Positions 25,097 to 33,553 of a stretch of 64,000 nucleotides of DNA are shown piece after piece. Each line of letters starts with the position of its first letter. Position 1 is the stretch's first letter. The DNA is from [Pasteurella] mairii (GTDB lineage: Bacteria; Pseudomonadota; Gammaproteobacteria; Enterobacterales; Pasteurellaceae). Made by a program: the position numbers and the translations under genes. Under the pieces are notes generated by a model. It saw only the letters and a program-made list of their open reading frames with translations. It was not told where the DNA came from and did no database searches. The stretch covers positions 1,259,605 through 1,323,604 of the forward strand of contig UGSS01000002.1 in NCBI GenBank assembly GCA_900454475.1, written 5' to 3'.

Positions 25097-25804
25097 TTAA
25101 GACATATAAAGCCGGCTGTATAATTGTTCATGTTGCATGGCGCGCAAATCGCTTGCTAAAGTCGCAGCGCCCAAACGTTTAAGATCCGGTTGCAAGCTTT
25201 GCTCCACTGCCTCGGCAATGGGTTGACGCAAGCTAAATAAAATATCTTGCCCGTCCATTTGGCTAAGCGGGATCAGTTTCACCCCGTTCGTCACCACGCC
25301 TACTGCCGCATTGTAATAAAAAGCATACAAGGTTTCGGACTTAGCCAATTGCATCGCTTGTGCAACCATCGCGAAAACCACGGGGAAATAGCCCTGACAA
25401 CGTTTTTCTGCAATTGCCTGTTGAAATTGCGCCAGCAACGGATGCGACTCATAACGAATAAAAATTTTCAGCAGGCGCACGCCTAATTTGTAGCTTCCCT
25501 CGCGACTTTCACGCGCAATTTTCATTGCTGCCAACTCCTGATCCAAGGCGATCAATGCCGCCAAATCCTGTTGTGCCATCAAATCAAATGCCAAAGACAA
25601 ATAGGCGCCATCATTATAAATCCAATTTTGCCGCAATTGCGTGTTCACATATTCTGCCAAACTTGCTTTACTGTTGACTTTGCGACGCTGCACAAAGGTT
25701 TCCAATCCGTTGGAATGGTTAAATCCGCCGATAGGTAACGTTGGATCGACCAAATGCAACAAGGCGCCTAAATTCTGTAATGGAGAGGTTAATGCGAATG
25801 CCAA
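25097..25804 (-). CDS. ureF: Urease accessory protein UreF
   Basis: Helical protein that activates the UreG GTPase in the urease maturation complex. The conserved N terminus is LGALLHLVDPTLPIGGFNHSNGLE. No ATG sits at the expected place. A TTG at 25804 gives 235 residues, matching the family, and overlaps the 3' end of ureE by 16 bases. An in-frame ATG at 25924 would add 40 residues with no family match and would lie inside ureE, so I reject it. The start therefore rests on length and homology. Confidence 0.88.
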   Translation of the reverse strand: MAFALTSPLQNLGALLHLVDPTLPIGGFNHSNGLETFVQRRKVNSKASLAEYVNTQLRQNWIYNDGAYLSLAFDLMAQQDLAALIALDQELAAMKIARESREGSYKLGVRLLKIFIRYESHPLLAQFQQAIAEKRCQGYFPVVFAMVAQAMQLAKSETLYAFYYNAAVGVVTNGVKLIPLSQMDGQDILFSLRQPIAEAVEQSLQPDLKRLGAATLASDLRAMQHEQLYSRLYMS

Positions 25805-26322
25805 TTTCCATCTCCGTGATGATGCAATCCCGAATGAGAATGTCCTTGTGCGGAATTCGCGCGCAACGCTTGGCTTAAACGACGCTGTGCCTGTTTTGGC
25901 GCAAACCCGGCAGCATGCAGCCACTCAAACATGGGTTTATCATAAGGCAATAGCAATTCATCGCCATCTAAAAACAGCGGAGAATGCTTATTGCCGATTT
26001 CATAACAACAACGCGCCATTTCCGGCAAGGTTTGAGGCGACAACACAATCACATCAGAGGGCAAAATTTCAATTGCCAGCACCAAATCCGCACTGATAAA
26101 CACCACATCATCATGCTTTAAACGCTGCCCTTCTTTTAACAAACGAAATGCGACTTCACGCCCCCCAAGACTGGTTTTACGTAAAATATTGCGCTCACTT
26201 TCATACCATTGTAATGGTACATAATCCACCGTTTGCTCCACAATTTTGCCCTCGGCACGAAGTGCGGTCAAATTTCCGAGAATTTCTTCCATAATAGGAA
26301 GGATTGGGTTAAGAATTTGCAT
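25789..26322 (-). CDS. ureE: Urease accessory nickel chaperone UreE
   Basis: Nickel-binding metallochaperone for urease. The ATG at 26322 gives 177 residues starting MQILNPILPIMEEILG, as in H. influenzae UreE. The frame is open upstream to 26478 but that part overlaps ureC and lacks family similarity. Conserved parts: WYESERNILRKTS, GREVAFRLLKEGQRLKHDD, and GNKHSPLFLDGDELLLPYD with the nickel-site histidine. The C terminus is histidine-rich (GHSHSG, LHHHGDGNWHSH), suited to nickel storage. Confidence 0.93.
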   Translation of the reverse strand: MQILNPILPIMEEILGNLTALRAEGKIVEQTVDYVPLQWYESERNILRKTSLGGREVAFRLLKEGQRLKHDDVVFISADLVLAIEILPSDVIVLSPQTLPEMARCCYEIGNKHSPLFLDGDELLLPYDKPMFEWLHAAGFAPKQAQRRLSQALRANSAQGHSHSGLHHHGDGNWHSH

Positions 26323-26426
26323 ATTTCTATTATTCCACTCATTAAAATCCGAGGCTAACAAAATAGCCCCGGCAAAACAGAATGTCCCCTTTAGGGGTTG
26401 TATTTTATTCCCGCGCGTGAAGCTAC
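26323..26426 (-). other. ureC-ureE intergenic gap with a small hairpin
   Basis: The only sizeable gap (104 bases) among ureC, ureE, ureF, ureG and ureD. It contains CCCCTTTAGGGG near 26388-26399, a short stem without a T run after it in the sense direction. It may adjust expression of the accessory genes relative to the structural genes. Confidence 0.4.
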
Positions 26427-28148
26427 CTAGAACAGAAAATATCGTTGCGCCAACGGTAATGTTGTCGACGGTTCGCACGTAATATGTTCACCGTCCACAC
26501 GAACCTCATAACGCTCCGGATCCACGGTAATTTCCGGCGTAGCATTATTTAAGATCAAATCTTTTTTGCCCACATCACGACAACCATGCACCGCCAACGT
26601 CTCTTTGTTTAACCCGTATTGTTGACGAATATCCGCATCAAATGCCGATTTTGAGACAAAAATGACCGCACTTTTACTGTTCGCTTGCCCTTGTGCGGCA
26701 AACATTGGACGATAAAAAACCGGTTGCGGGGTAGGAATTGAGGCATTCGGATCCCCCATTTTGGCATAGCTGATCATGCCTTTTTTCAAAATACATTCCG
26801 GTTTCACGCCAAAAAACATTGGTTTCCATAACACAATATCCGCCAGTTTACCCACTTCCAACGATCCCACATAATCGCTGATGCCATGGGCAATTGCGGG
26901 GTTAATGGTGTATTTGGCGATATAGCGTTTGATACGGAAATTATCCGAATGCGGATCTTCAGCTAACGCGCCACGTTGCGCTTTCATTTTGTCAGCAGTT
27001 TGCCATGTTCGGGTCACCACTTCCCCCACGCGCCCCATTGCTTGTGAGTCGGAGCTCATAATGGAAAAAACGCCCATATCGTGCAAAATATCTTCTGCGG
27101 CAATGGTTTCCGGACGAATGCGACTATCAGCAAACGCCACATCTTCCGGCACGCGTTTGTCCAAATGATGACAAACCATCAACATATCCAAATGTTCGTC
27201 AATCGTGTTCACGGTAAACGGACGCGTCGGATTGGTGGATGCCGGCAAAACATTCGGATACATTGCCGCTTTGATAATGTCCGGCGCATGACCGCCGCCA
27301 GCACCTTCGGTGTGAAATGTATGGATCACGCGCCCGTTAATTGCTTGCATGGTATCTTCCAAAAAACCACTTTCGTTTAACGTGTCCGTATGGATTGCCA
27401 CCTGAATATCCATTTCATCTGCCACCGTTAACGCCGCATCAATCACCGCAGGCGTCGCGCCCCAGTCTTCATGAATTTTTAAGCCTAATGCACCGGCATG
27501 AATTTGTTCACGCAAAGGTTCTAACGAAGAGCTATTGCCTTTGCCGAAAAAGCCAACGTTTACCGGCAAGGCTTCCGCCGCTTGCATCATGCGTGCAATA
27601 TTCCACGCGCCCGGTGTACAAGTGGTCGCGTGTGTACCATCCGCCGGTCCAGTTCCACCACCGATTAAAGTCGTGATCCCATTTTCAATAGCGTGTTGCG
27701 CTTGTTGCGGACAAATAAAATGAATATGTGTATCAATACCGCCAGCGGTGGCGATCAAATGCGCACCATTATGCACTTCTGTGGAAGCACCAATGATCAT
27801 ATTTGGGGTCACATTATCCATTGTATCCGGATTTCCCGCTTGTCCAATACCGACAATTCGTCCATCACGAATGCCAATATCCGCTTTAATAATGCCCAAT
27901 TTGGCATCAATAATCAGCACATTAGTAATCGCCAAATCTAATACATTAGGGTTATCACGCGTTGCGGTTGCCGACTGCGCCATACCGTCGCGCACAGATT
28001 TTCCGCCGCCGAATTTACATTCATCCCCTTTGGTTAATAAATCTTTCTCAACTGTCGCCCAAAGATCTGTATCGCCTAAACGCACTTTATCGCCGACGGT
28101 CGGTCCAAAAGTCGCCACATATTGACGACGTGAAACGGTTAATGTCAT
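26427..28148 (-). CDS. ureC: Urease alpha subunit
   Basis: Catalytic subunit that hydrolyses urea to ammonia and carbamate. It has 573 residues. The nickel site is visible: the HIHFICPQQ metal histidines near 136, the carbamylated lysine in [12 protein letters not shown] near 220, [15 protein letters not shown] near 272, and the catalytic histidine loop MVCHHLD near 320. It overlaps ureB by 4 bases. An uptake signal lies inside at 26666. All key residues are present, so active urease is expected. Confidence 0.98.
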   Translation of the reverse strand: MTLTVSRRQYVATFGPTVGDKVRLGDTDLWATVEKDLLTKGDECKFGGGKSVRDGMAQSATATRDNPNVLDLAITNVLIIDAKLGIIKADIGIRDGRIVGIGQAGNPDTMDNVTPNMIIGASTEVHNGAHLIATAGGIDTHIHFICPQQAQHAIENGITTLIGGGTGPADGTHATTCTPGAWNIARMMQAAEALPVNVGFFGKGNSSSLEPLREQIHAGALGLKIHEDWGATPAVIDAALTVADEMDIQVAIHTDTLNESGFLEDTMQAINGRVIHTFHTEGAGGGHAPDIIKAAMYPNVLPASTNPTRPFTVNTIDEHLDMLMVCHHLDKRVPEDVAFADSRIRPETIAAEDILHDMGVFSIMSSDSQAMGRVGEVVTRTWQTADKMKAQRGALAEDPHSDNFRIKRYIAKYTINPAIAHGISDYVGSLEVGKLADIVLWKPMFFGVKPECILKKGMISYAKMGDPNASIPTPQPVFYRPMFAAQGQANSKSAVIFVSKSAFDADIRQQYGLNKETLAVHGCRDVGKKDLILNNATPEITVDPERYEVRVDGEHITCEPSTTLPLAQRYFLF

Positions 28149-28462
28149 TCTTTTTTCTCCACTTTTCCGTCAACCGCATTATGAAAACCGTAAATGGCGC
28201 GTTGTCCGCCAAATTCCACCAATTCCACCGATTTTGCCTCGCCCGGTTCAAAGCGCACCGCATTGCCGGAAGGAACGTTTAAGCGCATTCCGTAGGCTAA
28301 AGTGCGGTCAAATTTTAACGCATTATTGGTTTCGTAAAAATGGTAATGCGAACCGACTTGAATCGGACGATCACCTTGATTAATCACATCAAGGTGTACC
28401 GTTTTGCGATACTGATTGATCTCAATATCGCCCTCTGCTAATTGATATTCGCCAGGGATCAT
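28145..28462 (-). CDS. ureB: Urease beta subunit
   Basis: Structural subunit. The ATG at 28462 (after AAGGAAT) gives 105 residues starting [16 protein letters not shown], the conserved N terminus. Core motifs [11 protein letters not shown] and [18 protein letters not shown] are intact. The frame is open upstream to 28492 but has no family match. An uptake signal lies at 28300. Confidence 0.96.
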   Translation of the reverse strand: MIPGEYQLAEGDIEINQYRKTVHLDVINQGDRPIQVGSHYHFYETNNALKFDRTLAYGMRLNVPSGNAVRFEPGEAKSVELVEFGGQRAIYGFHNAVDGKVEKKE

Positions 28463-28499
28463 TGTTGTATTCCTTTTCTTATTAAGACGCAAAGCATTA

Positions 28500-28540
28500 C
28501 GCCCCTACCATTCCCTCATTCAGTAGATATTGTAGGGGCG
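28500..28540. repeat. Inverted repeat CGCCCCTAC/GTAGGGGCG between ureB and ureA
   Basis: Nine-base arms at 28500-28508 and 28532-28540 are exact complements around 23 bases. The same 9-mer recurs near 49840, so it looks like a dispersed intergenic element. Between the two structural genes it could act as an mRNA stability stem. Confidence 0.6.
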
Positions 28541-28562
28541 CCACACTTGGCATCTGTCAAAA

Positions 28563-28865
28563 TTAACGGATTGGATTATGTACTGTCACCAATTTCGTAC
28601 CGTCTGGAAAAGTCGCTTCAATTTGCACTTCGTGCACCATTTCCGCCACACCTTCCATCACGTCATCAACGCTCAACAGGGTTGCACCATACTGCATCAC
28701 ATCCGCTACACTCATTCCATCTCTTGCCATCTCATGTAAATGAGAGGCGATATACGCAATAGCTTCGGGATAATTTAATTTTACACCGCGTGCTTTACGT
28801 TTTGCTGCTAATTCTCCGGCAAGAAACAGCATTAATTTTTCTTGCTCTCTTGATGTTAAATGCAC
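28563..28865 (-). CDS. ureA: Urease gamma subunit
   Basis: Structural subunit of 100 residues, first gene of the urease operon. It matches the family from [20 protein letters not shown] to [15 protein letters not shown]. The promoter region is at 28904-28977 on the minus strand. Confidence 0.97.
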   Translation of the reverse strand: MHLTSREQEKLMLFLAGELAAKRKARGVKLNYPEAIAYIASHLHEMARDGMSVADVMQYGATLLSVDDVMEGVAEMVHEVQIEATFPDGTKLVTVHNPIR

Positions 28866-29310
28866 TTTTAATCCTTGCTTATTTGAAATTGAATACTAAA
28901 TTACTTGCTGCGCATCTCAGCAAGCCTCTGTTTTTGCATTATACACTAAAATAATGCTGAATTAACTCGGAAGTTAACCCATTGCCACCCCCTTTTGCCA
29001 CACAAATACCACGTTCAATTAACTCAAATGATCAGCAAGGGTTTTGATCAAATACGACTTTTTTCCACAATCCCCCTCTCAATCCTCATTGTTGGTTATG
29101 CTCGGCAAAACGCTTATCCACCAACCTTGGTTTAAATTGTGAAGTGAGTTTTTGTTCGCACTTTATAGTAATAAATTCATTCGTTAAGCAATTTAAGCAA
29201 AAAATTTCAAGCATCAGCTAAAACTTTTATAAAAAATACCTATCATGGCGTTAAACAGAATTTATTTAACTCATCAAAAATGAAATCGAAGAAATGAGAT
29301 AGTGAAAAAA
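28866..29310. other. Intergenic region between nikO and ureA
   Basis: No gene seen in 445 bases. It carries the probable ureA promoter and leader: TATAAT on the minus strand at 28938-28943, a hairpin CTTGCTG/CAGCAAG at 28904-28924 in the leader, and the dyad TTAACT-CGGA-AGTTAA at 28962-28977 over the -35 position. The rest (29000-29300) is AT-rich, with no clear terminator for nikO, so read-through into urease is possible. Confidence 0.5.
28938..28977 (-). promoter_or_regulatory. Probable ureA promoter with an overlapping dyad
   Basis: A perfect -10 hexamer (TATAAT, minus strand, 28938-28943) lacks a good -35. Instead the perfect palindrome TTAACTCGGAAGTTAA (28962-28977) covers the -35 position, as expected for an activator or repressor site. 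The protein that binds it is unknown; the NimR-like regulator at 32507 is one candidate, although its own site has a different sequence. Confidence 0.5.
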
Positions 29311-29943
29311 TTAAGCGTTTTTCAGCAACAAACAATCGTCCGCCAGCGCTTGCACAAACCCTTGATCATGAGACGCAATTAACATTGGCAACCTAAGAGA
29401 ACGCAAAAGTGCGGTCAATTTTTCGATATTTTTTTGTGCTAAATTATTGGTCGGTTCGTCTAATAACAACACTTTCGGACGCATCACCAAAACGCCGGCG
29501 AGCGCAACAAAATTTTTTTCACCGCCAGAAAGCCAGTTTACTGAACGCGCCTTCAAATGTGCGATATCTAATTGTTCCAACTGTGTCAAGGCTTGTTGAT
29601 AAGCCCTCTCTCGCGAGACGCCCAAATTGAGCAAACCGAAAGCAACATCATCTAACACCGTCGGTCCGAATAATTGATCTTCTGCTTGCTGAAAACAAAT
29701 ACCCACCTGCGCACCACGAATAAGCTGAAAATCTTTTTCTTGCCGACAACATTGTCCAAACCAATAAATCTCACCTTGAGAAATCGGCACAAAGCCCAGC
29801 AAACTATGTAATAACGTAGATTTTCCTGCGCCAATATCGCCTTGTAAAAACAAACGTTGTTGTGGCTGCAAATGAAAGCTGACACCTTGAATTATGGGCT
29901 GGTGTTGTAGATGAATATGTAAATTATGAACCGCTAATACCAT
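29311..29943 (-). CDS. nikO: Nickel ECF transporter ATPase
   Basis: ATPase of the NikKLMQO/CbiO-type importer. Walker A GDIGAGKST is near residue 36, CFQQAEDQLFGPTVLDDVAFG is the Q-loop region, LSGGEKNFVALAGVL the signature, and VLLLDEPTNNL Walker B. It has 210 residues. Next to urease the substrate is almost certainly nickel rather than cobalt, since no cobalamin genes are nearby. It is last in the operon, 21 bases after nikQ. Confidence 0.9.
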   Translation of the reverse strand: MVLAVHNLHIHLQHQPIIQGVSFHLQPQQRLFLQGDIGAGKSTLLHSLLGFVPISQGEIYWFGQCCRQEKDFQLIRGAQVGICFQQAEDQLFGPTVLDDVAFGLLNLGVSRERAYQQALTQLEQLDIAHLKARSVNWLSGGEKNFVALAGVLVMRPKVLLLDEPTNNLAQKNIEKLTALLRSLRLPMLIASHDQGFVQALADDCLLLKNA

Positions 29944-29964
29944 ATTATTCCTTTGCTACGCACC

Positions 29965-30579
29965 TTAGTCCGCGCGAAATCCTCTTGCTTTAAGCGCCAT
30001 CTGCGCTTTTTCCGTTTTAGTTAAGGCTTTGATTAATAACAAGGTAACCTGTTGCGTTACTACATAAAATGCGCGACGATGACAATAGTGACGATAACCG
30101 CGCGCACGCATTGCGATACTCATCTTGCGCTGGGTTTCGGATAACAGCGCAATATAGCGCACAGTTAGCACAAATAAAGAAATCAATTTTTTTGGTAAAG
30201 GCAGCCGGCTCACCGCTTGCACCAAAATCGTATCGGAAATATCCATCAACAATAAATGGATCAAACACAGCAATAAATGCATTTTTAAGCTAATCAGCAA
30301 AGCGGTGTGTATACCCTGCGGATTTAGCTGCCACCCTTGTGGACTAAGTTTCCAACTTAAGGTTAACCAAATTAAGGCAATAAAAACATAAAGCGCGAAA
30401 AATCGCTTCACATAAGGCAATAGTGCGTTGCCACGCCAACATAACCACGCCCACAACGCTAAAAAACAAATCGCGTTCAGCCAACTTAAAAGCCAAATTT
30501 GCGCCAAGGTGCTGATAAGCAATCCGACGATAAATAAAGCGATTAAGCGAAAGTGCGGTGGAAAAAAGCTCAATTTCAT
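29965..30579 (-). CDS. nikQ: Nickel ECF transporter transmembrane protein (CbiQ-like)
   Basis: Transmembrane T component that couples the ATPase to the substrate-binding NikM. It has 204 residues with at least four hydrophobic segments. The coupling motif ARGYRHYCHRRAFYV near 160 and the terminal LKARGFR match the arginine-containing signatures of EcfT/CbiQ proteins. It overlaps nikM by 4 bases. Confidence 0.88.
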   Translation of the reverse strand: MKLSFFPPHFRLIALFIVGLLISTLAQIWLLSWLNAICFLALWAWLCWRGNALLPYVKRFFALYVFIALIWLTLSWKLSPQGWQLNPQGIHTALLISLKMHLLLCLIHLLLMDISDTILVQAVSRLPLPKKLISLFVLTVRYIALLSETQRKMSIAMRARGYRHYCHRRAFYVVTQQVTLLLIKALTKTEKAQMALKARGFRAD

Positions 30580-31193
30580 TTGGAATAATTTGCCGAGCGT
30601 AACGCAAGAGGATACATTTTTGCCAGCATCAATAAAATACTGCTACTGATTAAGCTATCAATCAACAACACCGGCAAATGGGTAACAAACAATAATGCTA
30701 TCAGATCGTAATAGTTTTTACCACCATCCAAGGCTAACACAGCAGAAGCAATCAACGCCGCACCCAATACGCCGATTGCGCCGGAACAAAAGCCGATAAT
30801 ACCCAATTTAGACGAAGAATGTTGAAAGACAAAGCGACGGAAAAGATAATGTACCAAAACTGCCGGCAACGCCATAATGCACAAATTAACGCCTAAGACC
30901 GCAAAACCGCCGAAGGAAAAAAATAGCACTTGTAACATTAAGGCAATCAAAAAAGCAGGAAATACCGCCCAACCGAGAAATAATCCAGCAAGTCCATTAA
31001 GAATAAGGTGCACACTGCCAATCCCAATGGGAATATGAATAGTACTAGCGACAAAAAAAGCGGCGGAAAACAGCGCGGTTAAAGGTAATTTCTCATAGCT
31101 TAATTGACGCAAGCCTAGCGCGGTTCCCACAATCGCCACCGCTGCACCGCTTAATAGCACAGGGAGATGTAACACGCCTTCAGATAAATGCAT
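30576..31193 (-). CDS. nikM: Nickel ECF transporter substrate-binding membrane protein
   Basis: CbiM/NikM-type S component. The N terminus MHLSEGVLHLP carries the Met-His motif whose amino group and histidines bind the metal. GSVHLILNGLAGLFLGWAVF and GGFAVLGVNLCIMALPA are conserved membrane segments. It has 205 residues. It forms the importer with nikK, L, Q and O. Confidence 0.92.
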   Translation of the reverse strand: MHLSEGVLHLPVLLSGAAVAIVGTALGLRQLSYEKLPLTALFSAAFFVASTIHIPIGIGSVHLILNGLAGLFLGWAVFPAFLIALMLQVLFFSFGGFAVLGVNLCIMALPAVLVHYLFRRFVFQHSSSKLGIIGFCSGAIGVLGAALIASAVLALDGGKNYYDLIALLFVTHLPVLLIDSLISSSILLMLAKMYPLALRSANYSK

Positions 31194-31218
31194 AATATCG
31201 CCTTTTTATTCGCTTATG

Positions 31219-31737
31219 TTATTTAGGCTGACGTCGGGATTGCCACCATGCCCATAATCCCAAAAAGCCGACAATATAACCGACTCCGCCCAAAATATCT
31301 CGAAAATAAATTTTATCTTGCAACTTAGCAATATCCGCCCGCACCAACATTAGCTCATCACCAGTATTCGATACCGAACGATTGGAAGATGCACGACTTG
31401 ATGTCAAATCAGCTTGTGCCACCACATTTGCCGCATATGCCACTGCTTTATGCCCTTCCATTGCTTCAATTTCAACCCGATAAATGGTGCCTTCTTTACC
31501 TTGCAACGGAAAATGAAACTCACCTTGCTTATCTGTTTGCCCTTCGGTAACAATTTCTGTCTTATCTTGTCGATACACCGCTACATAGGTTTCCGCTGCC
31601 GGTGACAAATCGGAATAATATGCTTTGCCGCTAATTTCCTTTCCATCATATTGCGCAAACAAATAAAGACTGTGTGCCCACAGAAATTGACTAGAAAATA
31701 AAACCCAAAGCGCGGTTAAAATCTTAATAAATTTCAT
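31219..31737 (-). CDS. nikL: Nickel ECF transporter accessory protein NikL
   Basis: 172 residues with a signal or anchor segment (ALWVLFSSQFLWAHSLYLF), a periplasmic carboxypeptidase-like beta domain (GKAYYSDLSPAAETYVAVYR, GQTDKQGEFHFPL) and a C-terminal membrane segment (VGYIVGFLGLWAWW). This layout matches NikL/CbiL of the Pasteurellaceae nickel importers. It abuts nikK, with the final base of one shared with the next gene. Confidence 0.85.
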   Translation of the reverse strand: MKFIKILTALWVLFSSQFLWAHSLYLFAQYDGKEISGKAYYSDLSPAAETYVAVYRQDKTEIVTEGQTDKQGEFHFPLQGKEGTIYRVEIEAMEGHKAVAYAANVVAQADLTSSRASSNRSVSNTGDELMLVRADIAKLQDKIYFRDILGGVGYIVGFLGLWAWWQSRRQPK

Positions 31738-32420
31738 TATCTTGCATCAAAAGTTAATAAATATTCAATACGACGCTCTGCATAATCTGGATTATCCGTA
31801 CTGGTTTCCGTAAACTTAGCCCAAACTCGATTATTGCCAGATTTCACATCAAAATGCGCAATACCTTTTTCATCTGTTAACACAAAAGGCTGATCTTCGC
31901 CATTGCTCACTTTAATATTGGCAACGGGTTTCCCTTGATGCAAGACCAAAATCGCTAATTTTTCACCAGCTTTCGCCACCGCCTGTGGCACCATTTCATA
32001 TTCTTGTTGATGTGCCTGCAATGCTGCATCATTCCATTGCAAAATACGTTTGCCTAATTTCATAGCATTCATGCTTAACACCGCATCCGGCGCTTCTTTT
32101 TTGGTTTTTTCTACATATTTGCCATTCGGTAATTTCGACCAAATCCCATTGTCAAATTGAATAAACACCAAGGCAGCATCCGGCGCAGAAAAATGCGCTT
32201 CACCTGCTTGCATTTGCCATTTCGCTCCATGCATTTTTCCTTGTAAATCTAGCCAGCTTACTGCTTTTAATTTCTGTTGCGGATAACTTTCCGTTTCCTC
32301 ATGACCAAATTTCACAACATATTGTTGCGCGCTATCTTTTACGTTTTCAAGCCACACATTGTGCGCATAAGCTTGTGACCCCAAAAAAAGTGCGGTCAAA
32401 ATTAACCAAGTTTTTTTCAT
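31737..32420 (-). CDS. nikK: Nickel transporter periplasmic component NikK (DUF4198 family)
   Basis: 227 residues with a signal peptide (MKKTWLILTALFLGSQAYA) directly followed by HNVWLE, giving a mature N-terminal histidine that may bind metal. The C-terminal part reads VSNGEDQPFVLTDEKGIAHF. It is the first gene of nikKLMQO in Haemophilus and Actinobacillus. An uptake signal lies at 32388. It is transcribed from the MerR-type promoter at 32452-32482. Confidence 0.87.
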   Translation of the reverse strand: MKKTWLILTALFLGSQAYAHNVWLENVKDSAQQYVVKFGHEETESYPQQKLKAVSWLDLQGKMHGAKWQMQAGEAHFSAPDAALVFIQFDNGIWSKLPNGKYVEKTKKEAPDAVLSMNAMKLGKRILQWNDAALQAHQQEYEMVPQAVAKAGEKLAILVLHQGKPVANIKVSNGEDQPFVLTDEKGIAHFDVKSGNNRVWAKFTETSTDNPDYAERRIEYLLTFDAR

Positions 32421-32451
32421 TACATCCCCCTGTTGTGATCAATTTTTGGTT

Positions 32452-32482
32452 ATCATAAAATATGAAGTAACTTCATAGTCAA
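32452..32482 (-). promoter_or_regulatory. MerR-type promoter of nikKLMQO with operator dyad
   Basis: On the minus strand TTGACT (-35, 32477-32482) and TATGAT (-10, 32452-32457) are 19 bases apart. The spacer holds the perfect dyad ATGAAGT-A-ACTTCAT (plus strand 32462-32476). A 19-bp spacer with a central dyad is the hallmark of promoters untwisted by MerR-family activators. The divergent gene at 32507 encodes such a regulator. Confidence 0.85.
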
Positions 32483-32506
32483 GTAATTTTTAAAAGGATT
32501 TTCAAT

Positions 32507-32923
32507 ATGATGAAAATAGGTCAGTTAGCCAAAACCATTGGTTGCAGTATCGAGGCAATTCGCTTTTATGAAAAACAAGGTTTATTGCCGAAACCAGAAA
32601 GAACTACCGGCAATTTTCGTATTTATGACGAACAGCATCTCAAACGCTTAGCCTTTATTTGTTACTGTCGCTCATTGGACATTTCGCTAAATGAAATCAA
32701 GCAGATTTTAGGCTTGGAAAATGCAGGAAAAGAACAGGCGGAAAAAATCAACAGCATTTTGGATCAACATATTAAACATATCGCCAAACGTATTCACGAA
32801 TTGGATCATTTACGTATGCAATTTATTGAATTAAAAGGAAAATGCAAAACGACACAGCAAAATGAAAATTTGATGAAAACCCTGTTGCACCACAGCCACG
32901 GTCGCTTTTTACAAATCAAATAA
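32507..32923 (+). CDS. nimR: MerR-family regulator, probable nickel-responsive NimR
   Basis: 138 residues. An N-terminal winged helix (MKIGQLAKTIGCSIEAIRFYEKQGLL) is followed by a dimerisation coiled coil (about 80-115). The effector end has one cysteine (LKGKCKTTQQ) and a histidine pair (LLHHSHGRF) near the C terminus, suggesting a metal site unlike the CadR or ZntR pattern. Divergence from nikK matches H. influenzae NimR, a nickel-dependent regulator of nikKLMQO. Two ATGs (32507, 32510) are possible starts. Confidence 0.82.
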   Translation: MMKIGQLAKTIGCSIEAIRFYEKQGLLPKPERTTGNFRIYDEQHLKRLAFICYCRSLDISLNEIKQILGLENAGKEQAEKINSILDQHIKHIAKRIHELDHLRMQFIELKGKCKTTQQNENLMKTLLHHSHGRFLQIK

Positions 32924-32954
32924 CCTGACACGAAAAACCGGATGAAAATCGCGC

Positions 32955-33542
32955 TTAAAACGCGATTTCATCCAAGGTTTGGGCAAAACTTGGTACGAAA
33001 ACCTGCATAAAATAGTCCATCTCCGGACTTTTCCATGCGTCTAATAACTGCTCAAGGCGTTGTTTTGCTTGGGTAAATTCTTGGTTGCCATGTTCCAATT
33101 CAAATTTCGTTTTAATATAAGCACAGATCAGATCCGCTTGTTTCACAACATGTTTTTCTTCCGGCGAAAACTGTTGGTTATCAAGATAAGGGGCAAATTC
33201 CTGCTGCAATTCTTGTGGCAGCAGGCTGATTAAATGCAACTCGGCAGCACTTTCAATTTGCTTATATACTTGCGTGATTTGCGGATTAAAATATTTAATT
33301 GGCGTCGGCAGATCGCCGGTAAAAATTTCGGACGTGTCGTGATACATTGCAATGACCGCAATACGATCCGCATTAACTTTGCCACCATAAAACTTATTTT
33401 TAATTATCGCCAAAGCTTGCGCCACAAAAGCGACCTGCAAACTGTGTTCGGCAAGATTTTCCGTTTCAATATTGCGCATCAGCGACCAGCGTTGAATGAG
33501 TTTCAAACGATCTAAACAAGCAAAAAAATGACTGGTTTCCAT
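32955..33542 (-). CDS. yfbR: HD-domain 5'-deoxynucleotidase YfbR
   Basis: Hydrolyses deoxyribonucleoside 5'-monophosphates. It has 195 residues with the HD metal motif [14 protein letters not shown] near 30 and [21 protein letters not shown] near 68. It lies 11 bases downstream of degS on the same strand. Confidence 0.93.
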   Translation of the reverse strand: METSHFFACLDRLKLIQRWSLMRNIETENLAEHSLQVAFVAQALAIIKNKFYGGKVNADRIAVIAMYHDTSEIFTGDLPTPIKYFNPQITQVYKQIESAAELHLISLLPQELQQEFAPYLDNQQFSPEEKHVVKQADLICAYIKTKFELEHGNQEFTQAKQRLEQLLDAWKSPEMDYFMQVFVPSFAQTLDEIAF

Positions 33543-33553
33543 GATCTACCACA

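Noticed and set aside
25805-25924. Longer UreF with an ATG at 25924
   Set aside because: The extra 40 residues are cysteine- and arginine-rich, have no family match and overlap ureE.
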